In this document: piece after piece, positions 18,801-29,639 of the stretch | How positions within the stretch are numbered: position 1 is the stretch's first letter | Layout: each line of letters starts with the position of its first letter | NCBI GenBank assembly: GCA_949126835.1 | Contig: OX421497.1 | Location: 4,147,024 to 4,211,023, forward strand | DNA length: 64,000 nt | Direction of reading: 5' to 3' | From: Anisus vortex | Lineage: Eukaryota; Mollusca; Gastropoda; Planorbidae | Translations under genes and position numbers: made by a program | Notes under the pieces: generated by a model | The model's database searches: none | What the model saw: only the letters and a program-made list of their open reading frames with translations | What the model was told of the DNA's origin: nothing

Positions 18801-21800
18801 AGATGCAGAATATTGCAAATATATACATCAGTGGTCCCCAATGTGTGAGCTATTGGTCCCTAGCGAGCTGCAGCGTCTTTTACAGGTGAGATGCAGAATA
18901 TTGCAAATATATACATCAGTGGTCCCCAATGTGTGAGCCATTGGTCCCTAGCGAGCTGCAGCGTCTTTTACAGGTGAGATGCAGAATATTGCAAAGGCTT
19001 TTAAACTATTTTTTTTTAAAATTCCATGAGGTAAAATGAAACACCCAGGGCTTTGACTTGGGTGTGGACCCAAAAGGGAGAAACAATAAGAAAATAGTTA
19101 GGGAACCGCTGACCTATACATAGGCTTATATTTTTTTTAAGACCTTTAAGTTATGCATATTTGTATTATTGGAAGCAAAGATGGTAAGTAAAAGAGAAAT
19201 TACCATTATAAAAAATATATACTTGAGTCAGTTTCAAATCTACAAGTCTACAGAGCAATTTAACTTAAATTATAAATCTGTTTATCTTACCTACTGATTT
19301 AACTGAATCTCATTTAATTTTTGTTTTAGTTAAAAGAAAATATATTTTTGCAAAGAAACTTTATGTTCTTAGATACTCTCTACTTTTTTAATGACTAGTT
19401 TTGTGTATATGCTCTTGTATCCTTTTCATTTTTATGTTTAACTAAGAAGAGACACAATTAATAAAACAAATTAATAAAAATAAAAACTTCCCACTAAAAC
19501 TATTAGCATAAAAATACATACAGGCATTTATTGAGAGAACTGAAACAAAAAAGTAGAAGATAGTAGCACTCTAGAACTAATGCTTCAAAGATATGACCAC
19601 AATACATGTCTAACACAACATTTCATTATTCAAAACTAGCCAAACTGAAAGGATACTATAAAAAACTTTCCAGAATGATGGCTGTTTTCTTCCCTCCACT
19701 GAAGGTAGAGATCGTCTAGGCTGGTCGCGACAAGCGGCTCCTCGTCTAATCCAGACGCCGGTAAATTTTCTTGGAATAAACTGCAAAAGACACAAGCAAT
19801 GTTTTACATCTTGTTCGCGGCACAGTGATCCGGAAAGGGGAAAGAACGTAAGAAAGGCAGCAACCGGACAAAGGGAAGTGGATAGACCACACATCATTTT
19901 TGTTTGTTTCTTTAAATATTTAGATTCTGACCAATTTTGAGTTACCCGTTGCTAAGACAACAGGGTAAACAAGTCCAAAATACATGACAATAGAAAACAA
20001 AAATGGGGAAATCCCCATAATTTTTACAGGAATTGTAAATGAGTTATAGCTACAAGTAAAGTAAAAATGATATGTGGGTTATTCCAAAGGACCCTACATA
20101 GAAGACAAGAAAAAAATGTTAGTTAAGATTCTGTTTTTAAAAAAAAAAAAAAAAAAAGATTTACAACACCTTTAAACTAAATAATGAAATCTTGTAATTC
20201 AGAAGAAAACAAGAGAGTTATTTGTTATTTCTTGGATAATGTATACACCACTAAAACCTGCTTAAGACTTTCTATTATAGATGGATTACTCTAACAAAAT
20301 ACTTCTAGTTAAATAAACAATAGTGATTTACATTTCTGATAAATAATTGGCCTGTAATAAGAGAAAAACAATGGTAGTTAAAGCACGAAACTGCAGACAG
20401 CCATTCATTACATTCCCCTGGCCTTCAAGATTTACACTATGAAGACACTCAGTAAATACAACAAAAAAACTGAGCGCAAAGTGGCTCATCCCAGTAGCAA
20501 AAAAAGCTTGACTTGAATCTGACCCAACACAAGATTTCACAAGCAATACATACAGTGGCCCTGGAAATGTAATACTAATGACTTGGGTCTGCAGTATATT
20601 GTTATGGAAAGCAGATATCATTGACAAGATTACAAACACACAGCTATTTAAAGAAACAATCTATATAGTCTTTCCTCTTAATTTGAAATTAAAAACTATT
20701 TGCTGCATTTCTTTTTTTTTTCATTCTATTTTGCTAAACTTTTTTAAATTTATTTTTGAAATTCATCTTTAACTAAATATAAAGAAAAAACCCAGCTAAT
20801 GACCAGCTTACAGTGTAGCTAGTAGACAACTAGGCACACATATAGTTACCCAGAGGCTCATTCATGATCTCTTCTCCACTGCCTGCTTTGGTGTGCAGTC
20901 CAGGCAGAATCATGGCAGGTAAGTTTTATAGTTACAATCAGTGGCAGAGTGGGTGGTTGGGTTTAGAAGTCTAATTGCCCAGCCCCACGCGCTCTCAACA
21001 CCAAAACTTACTGAATTTCTGTGCTCAGGCACGCAATCTCACGGCGAAGCTCTTCTGCTTTGTTCCCTCGCTCCGTGCAACCGTCTTTCAGATGGCGAAC
21101 GTATTCAGCCGCTAAAAGAGGGAGACTGGTCAGAATAAGGGTCAAGTGCCCCTCTAATACGGGCACAGCTAACCTTAAAACTTAACATTATGGACCACGA
21201 GAATAGCATCTTTCTTAGTACACAAACACTCATCTAACGCACCACTTAACACAATAATATAAAACTTAAAAAAACCACACACTTTCCAAAATAACATACA
21301 CAACATGGAGGAAAGAATTGGTGTTACTACACAGATTGTGAATCATTTAACTTTTTTGGTGTTTTTAACATTTACTTTTCATTCATTTACTTTAATAGTG
21401 AATACACATATTATTATATTTCCAGTGCTTAGACTGGACAAAGAAAAATGTTCACAATCTAGTAGAATCTTACCTCAACCCTGAAAAACAAAAAAATAAC
21501 AGAGACAGGGAATGCACAAACATTTTATGAAAAAAAGGTCAATGCAGAACTGGCAAAACAAAAATTGAATGTTTCTCACCTTTTGATAATATTGCAGATT
21601 CACTAAGCTTTCCTTTATCTCTCAGAGATGGTATGTGTTCTTTTATGTCATCTAAACATGTCTGTAGGATGAGGGAAAAAAATGGTTTTTATAATTCAAA
21701 AGTCTGTGAGCATATTAAATGCATTGGCAAAAGTAATGGGATTAACTACAATCTACCGCAAACATATATATTTGATAGCATAAAAAAACAAAGACAAACT

Positions 21801-24800
21801 CGGTTATATACCTTGATCTTGTCCCTACGCTTAATCTCCGCTCTCTTATGGGAAGGTCTTTTGTGCCTCGGCAGAGGGTTGTTGCCTTTGACAGAAGTTT
21901 GCGTTGGGGTGCCGGTCGGGGTGCCTGAGACACTGCTTGTGCTCATGCTTCCGCTGCTCTCGCTCCAGGCCGGGGAGGTGGCCCTGGAGGCATTCTGGGG
22001 AGTGATGCAGCCAGAGTACGGAGGGGTGATTGTGGCGTCGTCTTCCGGGATGTAGGGGGTGTTCAGATCATGGTAGAACTGGGCCTGCCCCGGATTTTCC
22101 AAGTTCAAATCCCTGGGCCGCTGCAGGTCCTCGAAGAAGAACGAAGTGAGGTCACACGATGTCAGGGTCGACAGGTGTGACCCCTCGGTTTCCACTTGCA
22201 TCTGGGGAGCAGCATCAGGAGGCAGTGAAAATTCACTGAAGCTTTGGAAAAATTGATCAATTTCACTGGATGAAATGCTTATGTCACCCAGGTCACAGCT
22301 TAGGGAGGGTAACTGAAATGGAGACAAACAAAAAAATGTCAATATGAAAATACTTGTTTAAAAACAAAGTTCATTTGAAACAAGAAATAAATTGTAAATA
22401 AGGTTATTATAACGATAACCCTACCCTCTCTTCTTTCAGCGGAATATTGTCTTGATATATGAGGCAACAAAGTGGTGAAACTAATCTCATAATATTGTTT
22501 CACAAATTATTTTTTTTTGTAAGTAAAAATATAAAATAAAAAACTATTTGAGTTTCATTGACAGGAAACAAATTAGTTGTTACAGGTTAACTTTCATATG
22601 AATGTTAGATGAAAATGAACCAAGTGTTCTGTTTAAAAAAAAAAGCAAAGTCCACAATATCTGCAAATCACAATTAATAAAACATGTATATCCTAGAACA
22701 GTGTATCCAGAGTCCACAGTGATGCACAGAGGCAAATGATTGCAGTCGACAATGGCCATCAACGAAGAAGACAAAGTGTTTTAAATGAACACGATAAGGA
22801 AAGCCTTACGAGAAAATGGCTGTCACTAGTTGGTACACTGTACATCATGTCGGGTGTCACTGCAAGGCAGGAGTGCTCTCTGGCAACAAGTGTTGTCTGG
22901 TGGGTATTCAACAATCAAAGTAAGCGCCTGGTCCCTCATGACTGGGTTAAAATACAGGGCCAACCCTGTGGTGGCTTGGTACCAGCAACCAGCCCACCAC
23001 CATCCGCTAGTCATCGGGGCCCACACATCATGTCTTGAATATTTGGCGTCTCTAAGCTGACCCCCCCTCCCACTTCACAGCCAAAAAACTGTGACGTATG
23101 AAACATTTTAATAACGTAGATATAGAAAATATATTTTCACTAATGTCGGGTCAAAAACAAAAACCAAACCCAATTGAAATACAGATGCTGCGTAGAAAAG
23201 AAATCTTTTTATAATTTATACCGTTAGATGATTCAGATAGAGTCAGGCTTATAGCTAAGTTATTAGGGAAAAAATTGTGTTGTGGATGGATCTAGCCTAT
23301 GTGAAACTTCAGATGATAAATTAATTTAAGAAAAAAGCTTTCACAATATTGAATAAGAATATATAGAGAAACCTTTCTAACGTTGATAAAAGTATTTCTT
23401 TGATTTTTTAGCAGCTTGCACGTGTATATATATTTAGCCTGTGTAGGTAATATAATATTTAATTTAAAAAATATCTTTAAAAAATATTTTTTTATTTATA
23501 GGAATATAGGATATAGGCTTTGAAATTGATAATGTGACAATTTTATTAGCCCTACTAATATTCTAAGTTTAAAAACTTATATTGAACATTGGAGTAAACT
23601 ATATTATTCATTTTGAATTCTGATTTTTTAAAAAAAGACAAAAATATTTTTCAAGTAAGGTTTAATATTCCTAAATTTAAAGATAACTTTTAAATAAAAC
23701 TCCATTGACAGAATTGATTATAGTAGGACTAGGACATTTAACTGTAGTTCTGGTCCTAAGCCTAAGTTAACTAGTTTCCTAATATAATATTTAATATTAT
23801 GTAGGCCATGCATGATTGTAGGCCTATTCATGGAAATGAAGGCGATATCCGATATAAAAACTAACTTGTGTGTATAAATAATATTCATGTTAAACAAAAT
23901 AAAAACACCTAATGACCCAATGTTGCCATGTTTGACAGTGAGAAAAGAGCCGGTCTTCATTATTTAACAGTGAAAGTAGGGTTCAATTTAAATTTAAAAA
24001 CTAAAATAGAAAATATAATAATTTTATTAATTATTATTATTAGGAATATCAATGCCAATGCCTGGATTTTAAATTGATAATTATTTTAGGGTCTACGTTA
24101 TTTAGTACTTAAACTACCGATAGTAAAAGTTTGTTACTAAGCGACTAAGCCTGCTTTTATGTAAATAAAAAAAAAAATTAAAGCCAAAGTTCGTATATTC
24201 AAAAAGTAAATAAAGAATAAGGGGAAATAATGCAATTTACCATTTTCTATAGCTATTTGATTGAAAATATTACGTCCCCTTGTTGTTATCAGCCCTTCAA
24301 ATGCCAAAGTGCAAAGGCCGAATTTTATTTATAGTAAGAAACGGCAGCCATGTTGCTTACGGCGCTCTCGTCGTCACAGCGCTTGTGCGTGGTAGGCGAA
24401 CCCAATTCTGATTGGTCGATTCTACTCGAGACCGGAGATTATTGGCCGGCAGAAGAGTATATAAGCAAGAGACGCCCACTATTTGGGTTTCGCTGACTTC
24501 GTAATCGGATGATGAGGCGAGCAAGGATTTATTACCTAATGATTTTACATGAAACAAAGCAATGCTATTCTTTAAATAATCATATTGTATGACACTCATT
24601 AAAAATGAACATTACGATGATCATTTTGTGACGTATGGTCGGGGAAAAGCAAAATAAACTCTTGATAGTTCTCGGAGAATTGTTAACAACCTGCGTGGCA
24701 CACAATGGCGAACCAAACATGTCGAGTGGAACTAACAATTAATATTTTCAGCGAAGAATTAATATTGTTACGTGTGGAAATGTATTCTTACCTCATCTCC

Positions 24801-24875
24801 CATAGGTGGAAAAGGAATGCTAGCCACTGATGATGCATGCTGGGGGTCCTGGGAGTCGGTACCCACAGCAATCAT
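15729..24875 (-). CDS. bHLH-leucine zipper transcription factor, Mondo/MLX-like, seven exons, 381 aa
   Basis: The spliced CDS is complement(join(15729..15850, 18357..18489, 19657..19780, 21012..21111, 21580..21661, 21812..22312, 24792..24875)), 1146 nt. All introns are GT-AG and all phases agree. Residues 29-178 are a serine/proline/acidic activation-type region. The basic region (179-195) carries H183, E187 and R191, the H-E-R set that reads E boxes. Helix 1, loop and helix 2 span 193-231, and the zipper heptads fall at L230, R237, L244, L251 and F258. The region after the zipper (ENLPASG, then KFFIFASITSKLFDTF at 294-309 and LALPVLRK) aligns without gaps to the DCD region of MondoA/ChREBP. 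Such proteins pair with MLX and bind carbohydrate-response elements. Unlike full Mondo proteins no N-terminal MCR region is encoded here. The gene is either a short paralogue or promoter form, or upstream exons lie outside the model. Assigned by eye, without a search. Confidence 0.78.
15851..18356 (-). other. Mondo-like gene, last intron
   Basis: Carries C- and G-rich homopolymers (16157-16172, 16559-16568) and the TIR element at 17235-18316. No other features were seen. Confidence 0.55.
17235..18316. mobile_element. ~1.08-kb non-autonomous TIR element inside an intron
   Basis: The left end reads ATACTGTATATACTTGCTTATAAGTC and the reversed right end TACCATATATACTCGCATATAAGTC. Both continue with GTGCGACTTAT blocks. 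No transposase frame is present. The interior near 17556-17790 matches the interior of the element at 2252-3115 (AAGATGCGTTTTATTTAGG, TGTCTAAGCAATGTTTCC). Limits are accurate to a few bases only. Confidence 0.72.
18357..18489 (-). CDS. Mondo-like gene, coding exon 6 (DCD region)
   Basis: Acceptor AATGTAG, donor A|GTAAGT. Residues 298-341, FASITSKLFDTFKEIV and LALPVLRK. In the upstream direction this frame meets a stop immediately before the acceptor, which fixes the exon start. Confidence 0.82.
18557..18997. repeat. 88-bp minisatellite, five units, intronic
   Basis: Five near-identical units of ATATACATCAGTGGTCCCC + AATGTGTGAGCTATAGGTCC + CTAGCGAGCTGCAGCG..., differing mainly at AGCTATAGG/AGCTATTGG/AGCCATTGG. 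CAGTGGTCCCCAA resembles a hAT terminus, so the unit may derive from a transposon end. Confidence 0.92.
18998..19656 (-). other. Mondo-like gene, intron 5, remaining part
   Basis: AT-rich sequence with no recognised feature apart from the minisatellite next to it. Confidence 0.5.
19657..19780 (-). CDS. Mondo-like gene, coding exon 5
   Basis: Acceptor TTTTGCAG, donor ATA|GTATCC, phase 2 in, phase 0 out, residues 256-297. The GTATCC donor was chosen because it joins KFFI to FASITSKLF, giving the same spacing as KFWVFSILIRPLF in MondoA. The longest frame through this stretch is a different, non-coding frame. Confidence 0.78.
19781..21011 (-). other. Mondo-like gene, intron 4
   Basis: AT-rich, with a 19-base A run near 20140. 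No mobile element was recognised. Confidence 0.5.
21012..21111 (-). CDS. Mondo-like gene, coding exon 4 (helix 2 and leucine zipper)
   Basis: Acceptor CTTTTAG, donor CA|GTAAGT, phase 1 in, phase 2 out. It encodes AAEYVRHLK... and the zipper with L230, L244 and L251 (EELRREIACLSTEI), close to QQLRDEIEELNAAI of MondoA. Confidence 0.85.
21580..21661 (-). CDS. Mondo-like gene, coding exon 3 (helix-loop-helix)
   Basis: Acceptor CCTACAG, donor G|GTGAGA, 82 nt, phase 0 in, phase 1 out. Residues 196-222, TCLDDIKEHIPSLRDKGKLS then ESAILSK: helix 1, loop and the start of helix 2. Confidence 0.85.
21812..22312 (-). CDS. Mondo-like gene, coding exon 2 (acidic/Ser-Pro region and basic region)
   Basis: Acceptor CCATTTCAG, donor AAG|GTATAT, 501 nt in phase 0, residues 29-195. 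The 5' part is acidic and aromatic (EIDQFFQSFSEF). The middle is rich in S, T and P with several TP and SP sites. The end is the basic region HKRAEIKRRDKIK. It is strikingly GC-rich compared with its surroundings. Confidence 0.87.
22313..24791 (-). other. Mondo-like gene, intron 1
   Basis: 2.5 kb. 22700-23100 has frames open on both strands and a GC-richer composition (GGTGGCTTGGTACCAGC) suggesting a decayed mobile element that I could not classify. 23100-24300 is AT-rich. A promoter-like block facing the other way lies at 24413-24467. Confidence 0.5.
24413..24467 (+). promoter_or_regulatory. Promoter-like block on the opposite strand in intron 1
   Basis: Two inverted CCAAT boxes (ATTGG near 24413 and 24437), an E-box-like CTCGAG (24425-24430) and TATATAAG (about 24458-24465) are in the order of a core promoter pointing rightwards. 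No long frame follows, so any product would be a non-coding or very short transcript. It could equally be a regulatory block for the minus-strand gene. Confidence 0.35.
24792..24875 (-). CDS. Mondo-like gene, first coding exon
   Basis: ATG at 24873-24875, 28 codons (MIAVGTDSQDPQHASSVA...), donor GAG|GTAAGA, phase 0. An in-frame TAA lies upstream, so this Met is the first usable one on unspliced sequence. However, CTTTTTCTCTAG just upstream is a fair 3' splice site, which would let the exon also serve as an internal exon of a longer form. Confidence 0.68.
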
Positions 24876-24897
24876 ACCTTTAATACTAGACTTAGTA

Positions 24898-24933
24898 CTA
24901 GCTAGAGAAAAAGCCACTTAGACAGTCCGCCAT
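24898..24933 (-). promoter_or_regulatory. 11-codon upstream ORF at a YY1/TISU-like start
   Basis: TACATGGCGGACTG opens a short frame (MADCLSGFFSS, stop) ending 22 bp before the main ATG. ATGGCGG in this context resembles the TISU/YY1 element found at the start of very short leaders. With the TATA box at 24964-24970 the predicted start site falls just in front of it. Confidence 0.5.
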
Positions 24934-24963
24934 GTACTACAAAATTATTGGCGTGACCAATGG

Positions 24964-24970
24964 TTTTATA
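24964..24970 (-). promoter_or_regulatory. TATA box of the Mondo-like gene
   Basis: TATAAAA on the minus strand in GGGGCGTATAAAACCATTGG, about 90 bp upstream of the main ATG. The surrounding 24.9-25.0 kb is CpG-rich for this window, which suits a promoter. Confidence 0.55.
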
Positions 24971-25009
24971 CGCCCCCCACAATGCACTGCGCGACCAAAC
25001 GCGCACCAA

Positions 25010-26600
25010 ATAAACAGGCGTTGAATTAAATGCATTATAATAATTTTAGCAATCAGCAAAAATTATATACTTTTTATAAGCAAATGTCGAAATTATAATG
25101 TATTATAAATATACTTGTTGTATAATGCACTTGCTATTTATAAATAGGTAGAAGATATAAGCACCTCAAAAGTGATTGGTTGGACCTAAAAATACCTGAC
25201 CTAATATTCTATAAATAGTAATCGTCTCGTTTTCTTGTGGTTCAAATTATTTCAATGTTTTAAAAAAAAAAACTTTAAAAAAAATTAAATCTTTTAGATC
25301 TATATAAAAACAAAACTGTGGAAACATTAGACCCATTCATTGTTTTAATAAAAATTAATTTAAATACGCTGAAGTAGGTTATTTTATGATCGACCGGAAA
25401 ACATACGTGGTGGTTTTGAACTGACATAATTAACCTATCTAAACAAATTAAATAAGGGTAGGCTACTAGTGCACGAAAATAATTGACATGTAGTTTTGTT
25501 TTAAAATGATGAACACATTTTTTAGTAGAATTTGTTTTAGAACATGACAAAAAACATATTTCGAAAAAGGCTATTTGTAGTTTTTGTTTTGCTATTTGAT
25601 AGCCTACTACATTAATGATTTATTATATTAGCATTAGACTCTATATTAGTCTATAGGGTTATAGATATAGAGGAATGGGCAAATTCAGTGGCCATTATAA
25701 TCTAGATCAAGGACAGAGTTTCGCAAATATTGTGTTGTTCTAAAACTAGATAAAATTATAATAATAAAACACTCAAAATCAAAAGATCTCTTTTTTTGGA
25801 CATCTTTTAATGAGTAACATATTGTGTCATTGATTTTCGCTGCAAATATTTTCTATTTGTGATTTTAAAAAAAAACAAATCTCATCTCTTGGTTAACAAT
25901 CGGTAATAGTTTGCTCTTCTTAAGATTTTCCTGAAAGCAAAATTGGAAAAAAAAAGTCATTAAAAATATCCATTGGCTAAATTTAGAATACTGACAATAG
26001 GCCTATATATTTATATATACATGTCATTAGAAGTTAATTAGAACATTATGGGCAGGCCGCATAGCTAGAGGGAGTGTGTGGGGGGAGGGGGGGCGTAGAA
26101 AGCACGTCCCTAGCTTTAGCCAGACCCCACCCCATTTTTTTTAAGAAAAAAAAAACAACAAATTTTTATTTTTATTTTCATTAAATTTCATGTTACATTT
26201 TTTTTAAGTTAAAGTAATTCTAAAGATAGCCTTAAAGTTATATTTAAGTTATCAGATTTGTTCATTTTATTAGCTCTTAAATTAGTATATCGATACCGTA
26301 ACTAAAATCTAAATGGAACTTCTGCATGCTATTGCCTCCCCTTACCAACCCTTTTTATTGCCACGCACAATATATTACCCCAAAATGCACCACCCCTCCT
26401 CCCACTAGACCACCCATATCTCCTTATATTATGAAACTTTCTCTCGCGCCCCCCCCCCTCATCTTCTCTCGTGGATAAGCCACTGCACATTGCCAGAGCT
26501 AATAATTATGCGGAATTGGCAATTTCCATCGGAACTCCATCTTAGAATCTAAGACTATAGATTATAGCTTGGGCCAGACTCGCCAGACAATTCAATAAAA
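25010..26600. other. Intergenic, no gene seen
   Basis: AT-rich, with an (A)n-rich patch near 25260 and poly-C/poly-G runs at 26080-26090 and 26448-26458. Open frames lack motifs. Confidence 0.45.
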
Positions 26601-26619
26601 TGTTAAATACTAGTGTACA

Positions 26620-27110
26620 TAATAATAATGATAATTTTTATAGCGCTTCTATCCAAGATATTAAATTTAGCATGCTCAGTGCGCTCTCGGTGTGACTTGT
26701 AGTGGCAGATGTATTAGTATGTTAGGCACATAGCCACTATCCAAAGAGAAAGGTCTTTAAGCTCTTTTTAAAAGAATCTTTTGTATCAGATTCTCTCAAT
26801 GTCTGGGGTAAGCTGTTCCATAAAAAGGGCGCCACGGATTCAAATGAGTGTACTCCTAGATATCTCTTTTTGTATACAGCCACACTGGGGGTGTTAAGGA
26901 GTGACTGTGATGAAGAGCGCAGTTCCCTTGATGGCTCATGCTTTGATGTAAGTTCTCGAAGATAGGAAGAAGCAGTGCCATTTATACAGCCGTAGCGCAG
27001 GGTACATAATTTTGTGATTTATTCGCTTTAGCACCAGGGCCAGTGGAGATCCCTTAGTGTTGGGGAGACATGATTCTGCCTCTTCACCCTCGAAACATAT
27101 AAAGCCTACA
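26620..27110 (-). mobile_element. LINE 3' fragment, reverse transcriptase C-terminus (LINE family 2)
   Basis: On the minus strand a frame ending at the TAG complement 26737-26739 reads SVAVYKKRYLGVHSFESV then APFLWNSLPQTLR and SFKKSLKTFLFG, the standard non-LTR RT tail. The 3' UTR contains the CACTGAGCATGCTA-type block. It is 5' truncated. Confidence 0.8.
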
Positions 27111-27409
27111 GAAACATACAGATTTAAGATTTTTTTAGGATGATATCAGCTTATTATGACATTTTGATATTTCAAGCATCATATCAAATGTGTCCCTTGT
27201 TGTTCATTTTATACATAATGTGTCACTTGATATATATATAACTATATACTATACTCTTCATTTTTATTATGCCACCGTAAAACAATAAGGTTAACGGTTT
27301 TTGGGGGGAGGGAAGGGGGGCATACTGAGTGACCGCTTCGGGCGGCAAAAACGGATGCTACGTCACTTCTGCCCTTGCAATAAATAGGCTTACCATATTC
27401 AATAACATA

Positions 27410-27560
27410 ACTTTGGGAGTATAGTTAAGGCGGCTGGGCATTGTGCAGGCCACACATCCCCTAATGCGTCGTGGCTATTCAATAGCTATAGAAACAGATG
27501 AACGCTGCTGCTTCACCTGCCCTATGGTCAATTAGGTCTGAAGGGTACTTTACTTTGCTT
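27410..27560 (+). repeat. SINE family A, 3' half only
   Basis: Begins in the SINE body (AGGCGGCTGGGCATTGTGC), has CGCTGCTGCTTCACCTGCCC and ends GGTACTTTACTTTGC. The tRNA-like head is missing. Close to the copy at 29281-29545. Confidence 0.75.
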
Positions 27561-28610
27561 TATTATAAATACTATATTAATTATATTTATACTGCCGCTG
27601 CTAATTAATTTGCATAGAAATGTTTTTGAACATGCTGCATCATTATTTTGACAAACGGTCGACTGTGTCGTTTGTTTTTAATAAAATTATTTTTTTTTTA
27701 GAGAAGTTATGCATGTTATTTCGTACAAACGTTTTTTTCCTTCAGAAATTTAAAATTTTGAAATATGTTTTCAATCTAATTGTTACGTTTCAACTATTAA
27801 TACTTTGATACATTTGTCTAAAACCTCAAAAGTGAAATTTTGCACCAGGTCAGAACCAGATGCTATTGTCCCTTTCTACTGTGCAATACCCCCCCCCCGC
27901 CCTCCTCAACCCACTGGCACTATTATAATTTGCCCCCACCCCTTTTCCGACTTTATACATTACCCCTTCTCATCTTACTGTTGAAGTTTTTTTTTTATCT
28001 GGTTATTTCAAGTAACCCATTTTATGCACAGTTGTCACTTGGAAAGTCGGGTACAAAAAAATATTTTTAATTTTATACAGTCTAGCTCAGCATATGAACA
28101 GCTACGGTAGTAAATTGCGCCCCTCCGAGTGCGTCCTTGCATATTTTAAAGTCAACAAAAGTTTAAGGCAGCATCTCAGATTTAAAAAAAAGGTCTTTTG
28201 GAAGATTGTGTGCGGTCACAGCTGCCCGGCTGTGACCTCTGCTCTACGCTAGACTGGACATTAGGTCAATGACCCCCCAAGCCCAAGGCCAAGGTTTATT
28301 GACTCAAGCAAAAAGACATTAATACGCTTTATTTTTTTTATTTTTTGTTCATTTTCATGAAGGGTGGGGGGGTGGCTGTTGAAGAGATAGACCCGTGACA
28401 TTAGCTGTCTCTCTATTGAATGAACCTTAACCCCTAGAGGTCACTGTTGAAGATAATAAACAAACCACCGGGACGGGCACTTCCGGGTCAAGATCGCGAA
28501 TAAAAATTGCAGAAAAAGACAGGGGAGGTAATTGAATAAATTAAAATATGGTCACCGCTTCAGTGCACAAATTAAGTTTCCTTTTGTCAATTTTTTTTTT
28601 TTTTTAAATA
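27561..28610. other. Intergenic, no gene seen
   Basis: AT-rich with C and G runs. A perfect 9-bp hairpin lies at 28214-28237. Short frames have no motif. Confidence 0.4.
28214..28237. repeat. 9-bp perfect hairpin
   Basis: GGTCACAGC, loop TGCCCG, GCTGTGACC. Confidence 0.7.
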
Positions 28611-28616
28611 TGTTTA

Positions 28617-28895
28617 TACTAGCTGAATTACCCAGCGTTAGCCGGGGTTGAAAATTAAGCATACAGTGAAGAACAAATAGCACATACTTTCTGCTTTTTA
28701 TGAAGAAAAAAATATAGATCAAACTGTTATCATCCTCAATCTAAAGAAAGTTTTCAGTAACTTGATTTTTGACGAAATAATTATTAATTTTAAACTTTAA
28801 GGCAATAAAGTCACGTTTCTTTAAATAAACCAATAGGAAACGGACTTCACACACACACAGTCAATATATACAAGATCTATAGATAATTAGTCAAT
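28617..28895. repeat. Dispersed repeat, family C, copy 1
   Basis: Starts AGCTGAATTACCCAGCGTTAG and ends near CACACACACAGTC followed by TATAGATAATTAG. The copy at about 34555-35185 has the same two ends (ATTGCCCTGCGTTACCCGGG; CACACACACAGTC and TATATATAGAGAT). Class unknown. Confidence 0.6.
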
Positions 28896-29280
28896 TGAGT
28901 TTTACACCTTTTTTTTTGGTACATGTTGCTGCATTGTTTATTAAATTGTAACAGTATTTTTAAAGTGTAACCGTACATTTATACACTTTGATGGCATAGT
29001 TGGGCCCGGGAGTGCTAAAATTAGTAGCCATTTTGTTTTTAACCACCCCAGAATCGCGAGCTCTCTAGGAGCATTGCATATTTCACCAGTATTTGACACA
29101 TTTTGATGAGCTTGTATATCTTGCCTTGTTTCTTTCAGTTTTTCCTTGCATTCGTTTTTCAGCTGTCACTTCAATTTCTATCCAAATGTATTTTTATGTT
29201 GTTGTTTTTAATGCAATTTCCTTTTCTTACCTTCTTTTTTGTGTGTGTGGCCTTTCTATGATTTTTCTTCCTCTTATGTT

Positions 29281-29545
29281 TATATGGCAGCGCGTTCGAC
29301 TGGCGGTCCGAAGGTTCTGGGTTTGAATCCTGGTGCAGGCTAGGATTTGTTGCCTGGACTGGAGGGTGTCCCTTAGTCTACCCCGCCTCTGATGGGTACC
29401 TGGCATTATTTTGTGAGTATAGTAAAGGCGGCTGGGCATTGTGCAGGCCACACACCCCTTAGTATGCCTTGGCTATAGAAACGGATGAACGCTGCTTCAC
29501 CTGCCCTATGGTCATTTAGGTCTGAAGGGTACTTTACTCTGCTAT
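29281..29545 (+). repeat. tRNA-derived SINE, family A
   Basis: tRNA-like head with GCAGCGCGTTCGACTGGCGG and B box GGTTTGAATCC (about 29321-29331). The conserved body GGAGGGTGTCCCTTAGTC, GGCGGCTGGGCATTGTGC and GCTGCTTCACC follows, with a T-rich end. The minus-strand frame at 29227-29451 is its shadow. Confidence 0.82.
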
Positions 29546-29639
29546 ATACTACCCTTCAAGATCTCTCTTTCTTTCTCCTTACCCCCCCCCCCCCAATGTC
29601 TGCTCGCAAAAGGCGTTGCTACAAACTATCAAACTGTCT

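Noticed and set aside
19610..19897. 95-codon minus-strand frame
   Set aside because: Wrong frame of a real exon; phase from the neighbouring exons and Mondo similarity select the other frame.
22736..23060. Overlapping frames of 100, 76 and 66 codons on both strands
   Set aside because: No domain or splice context; local composition suggests a decayed mobile element in an intron, but I could not name it.
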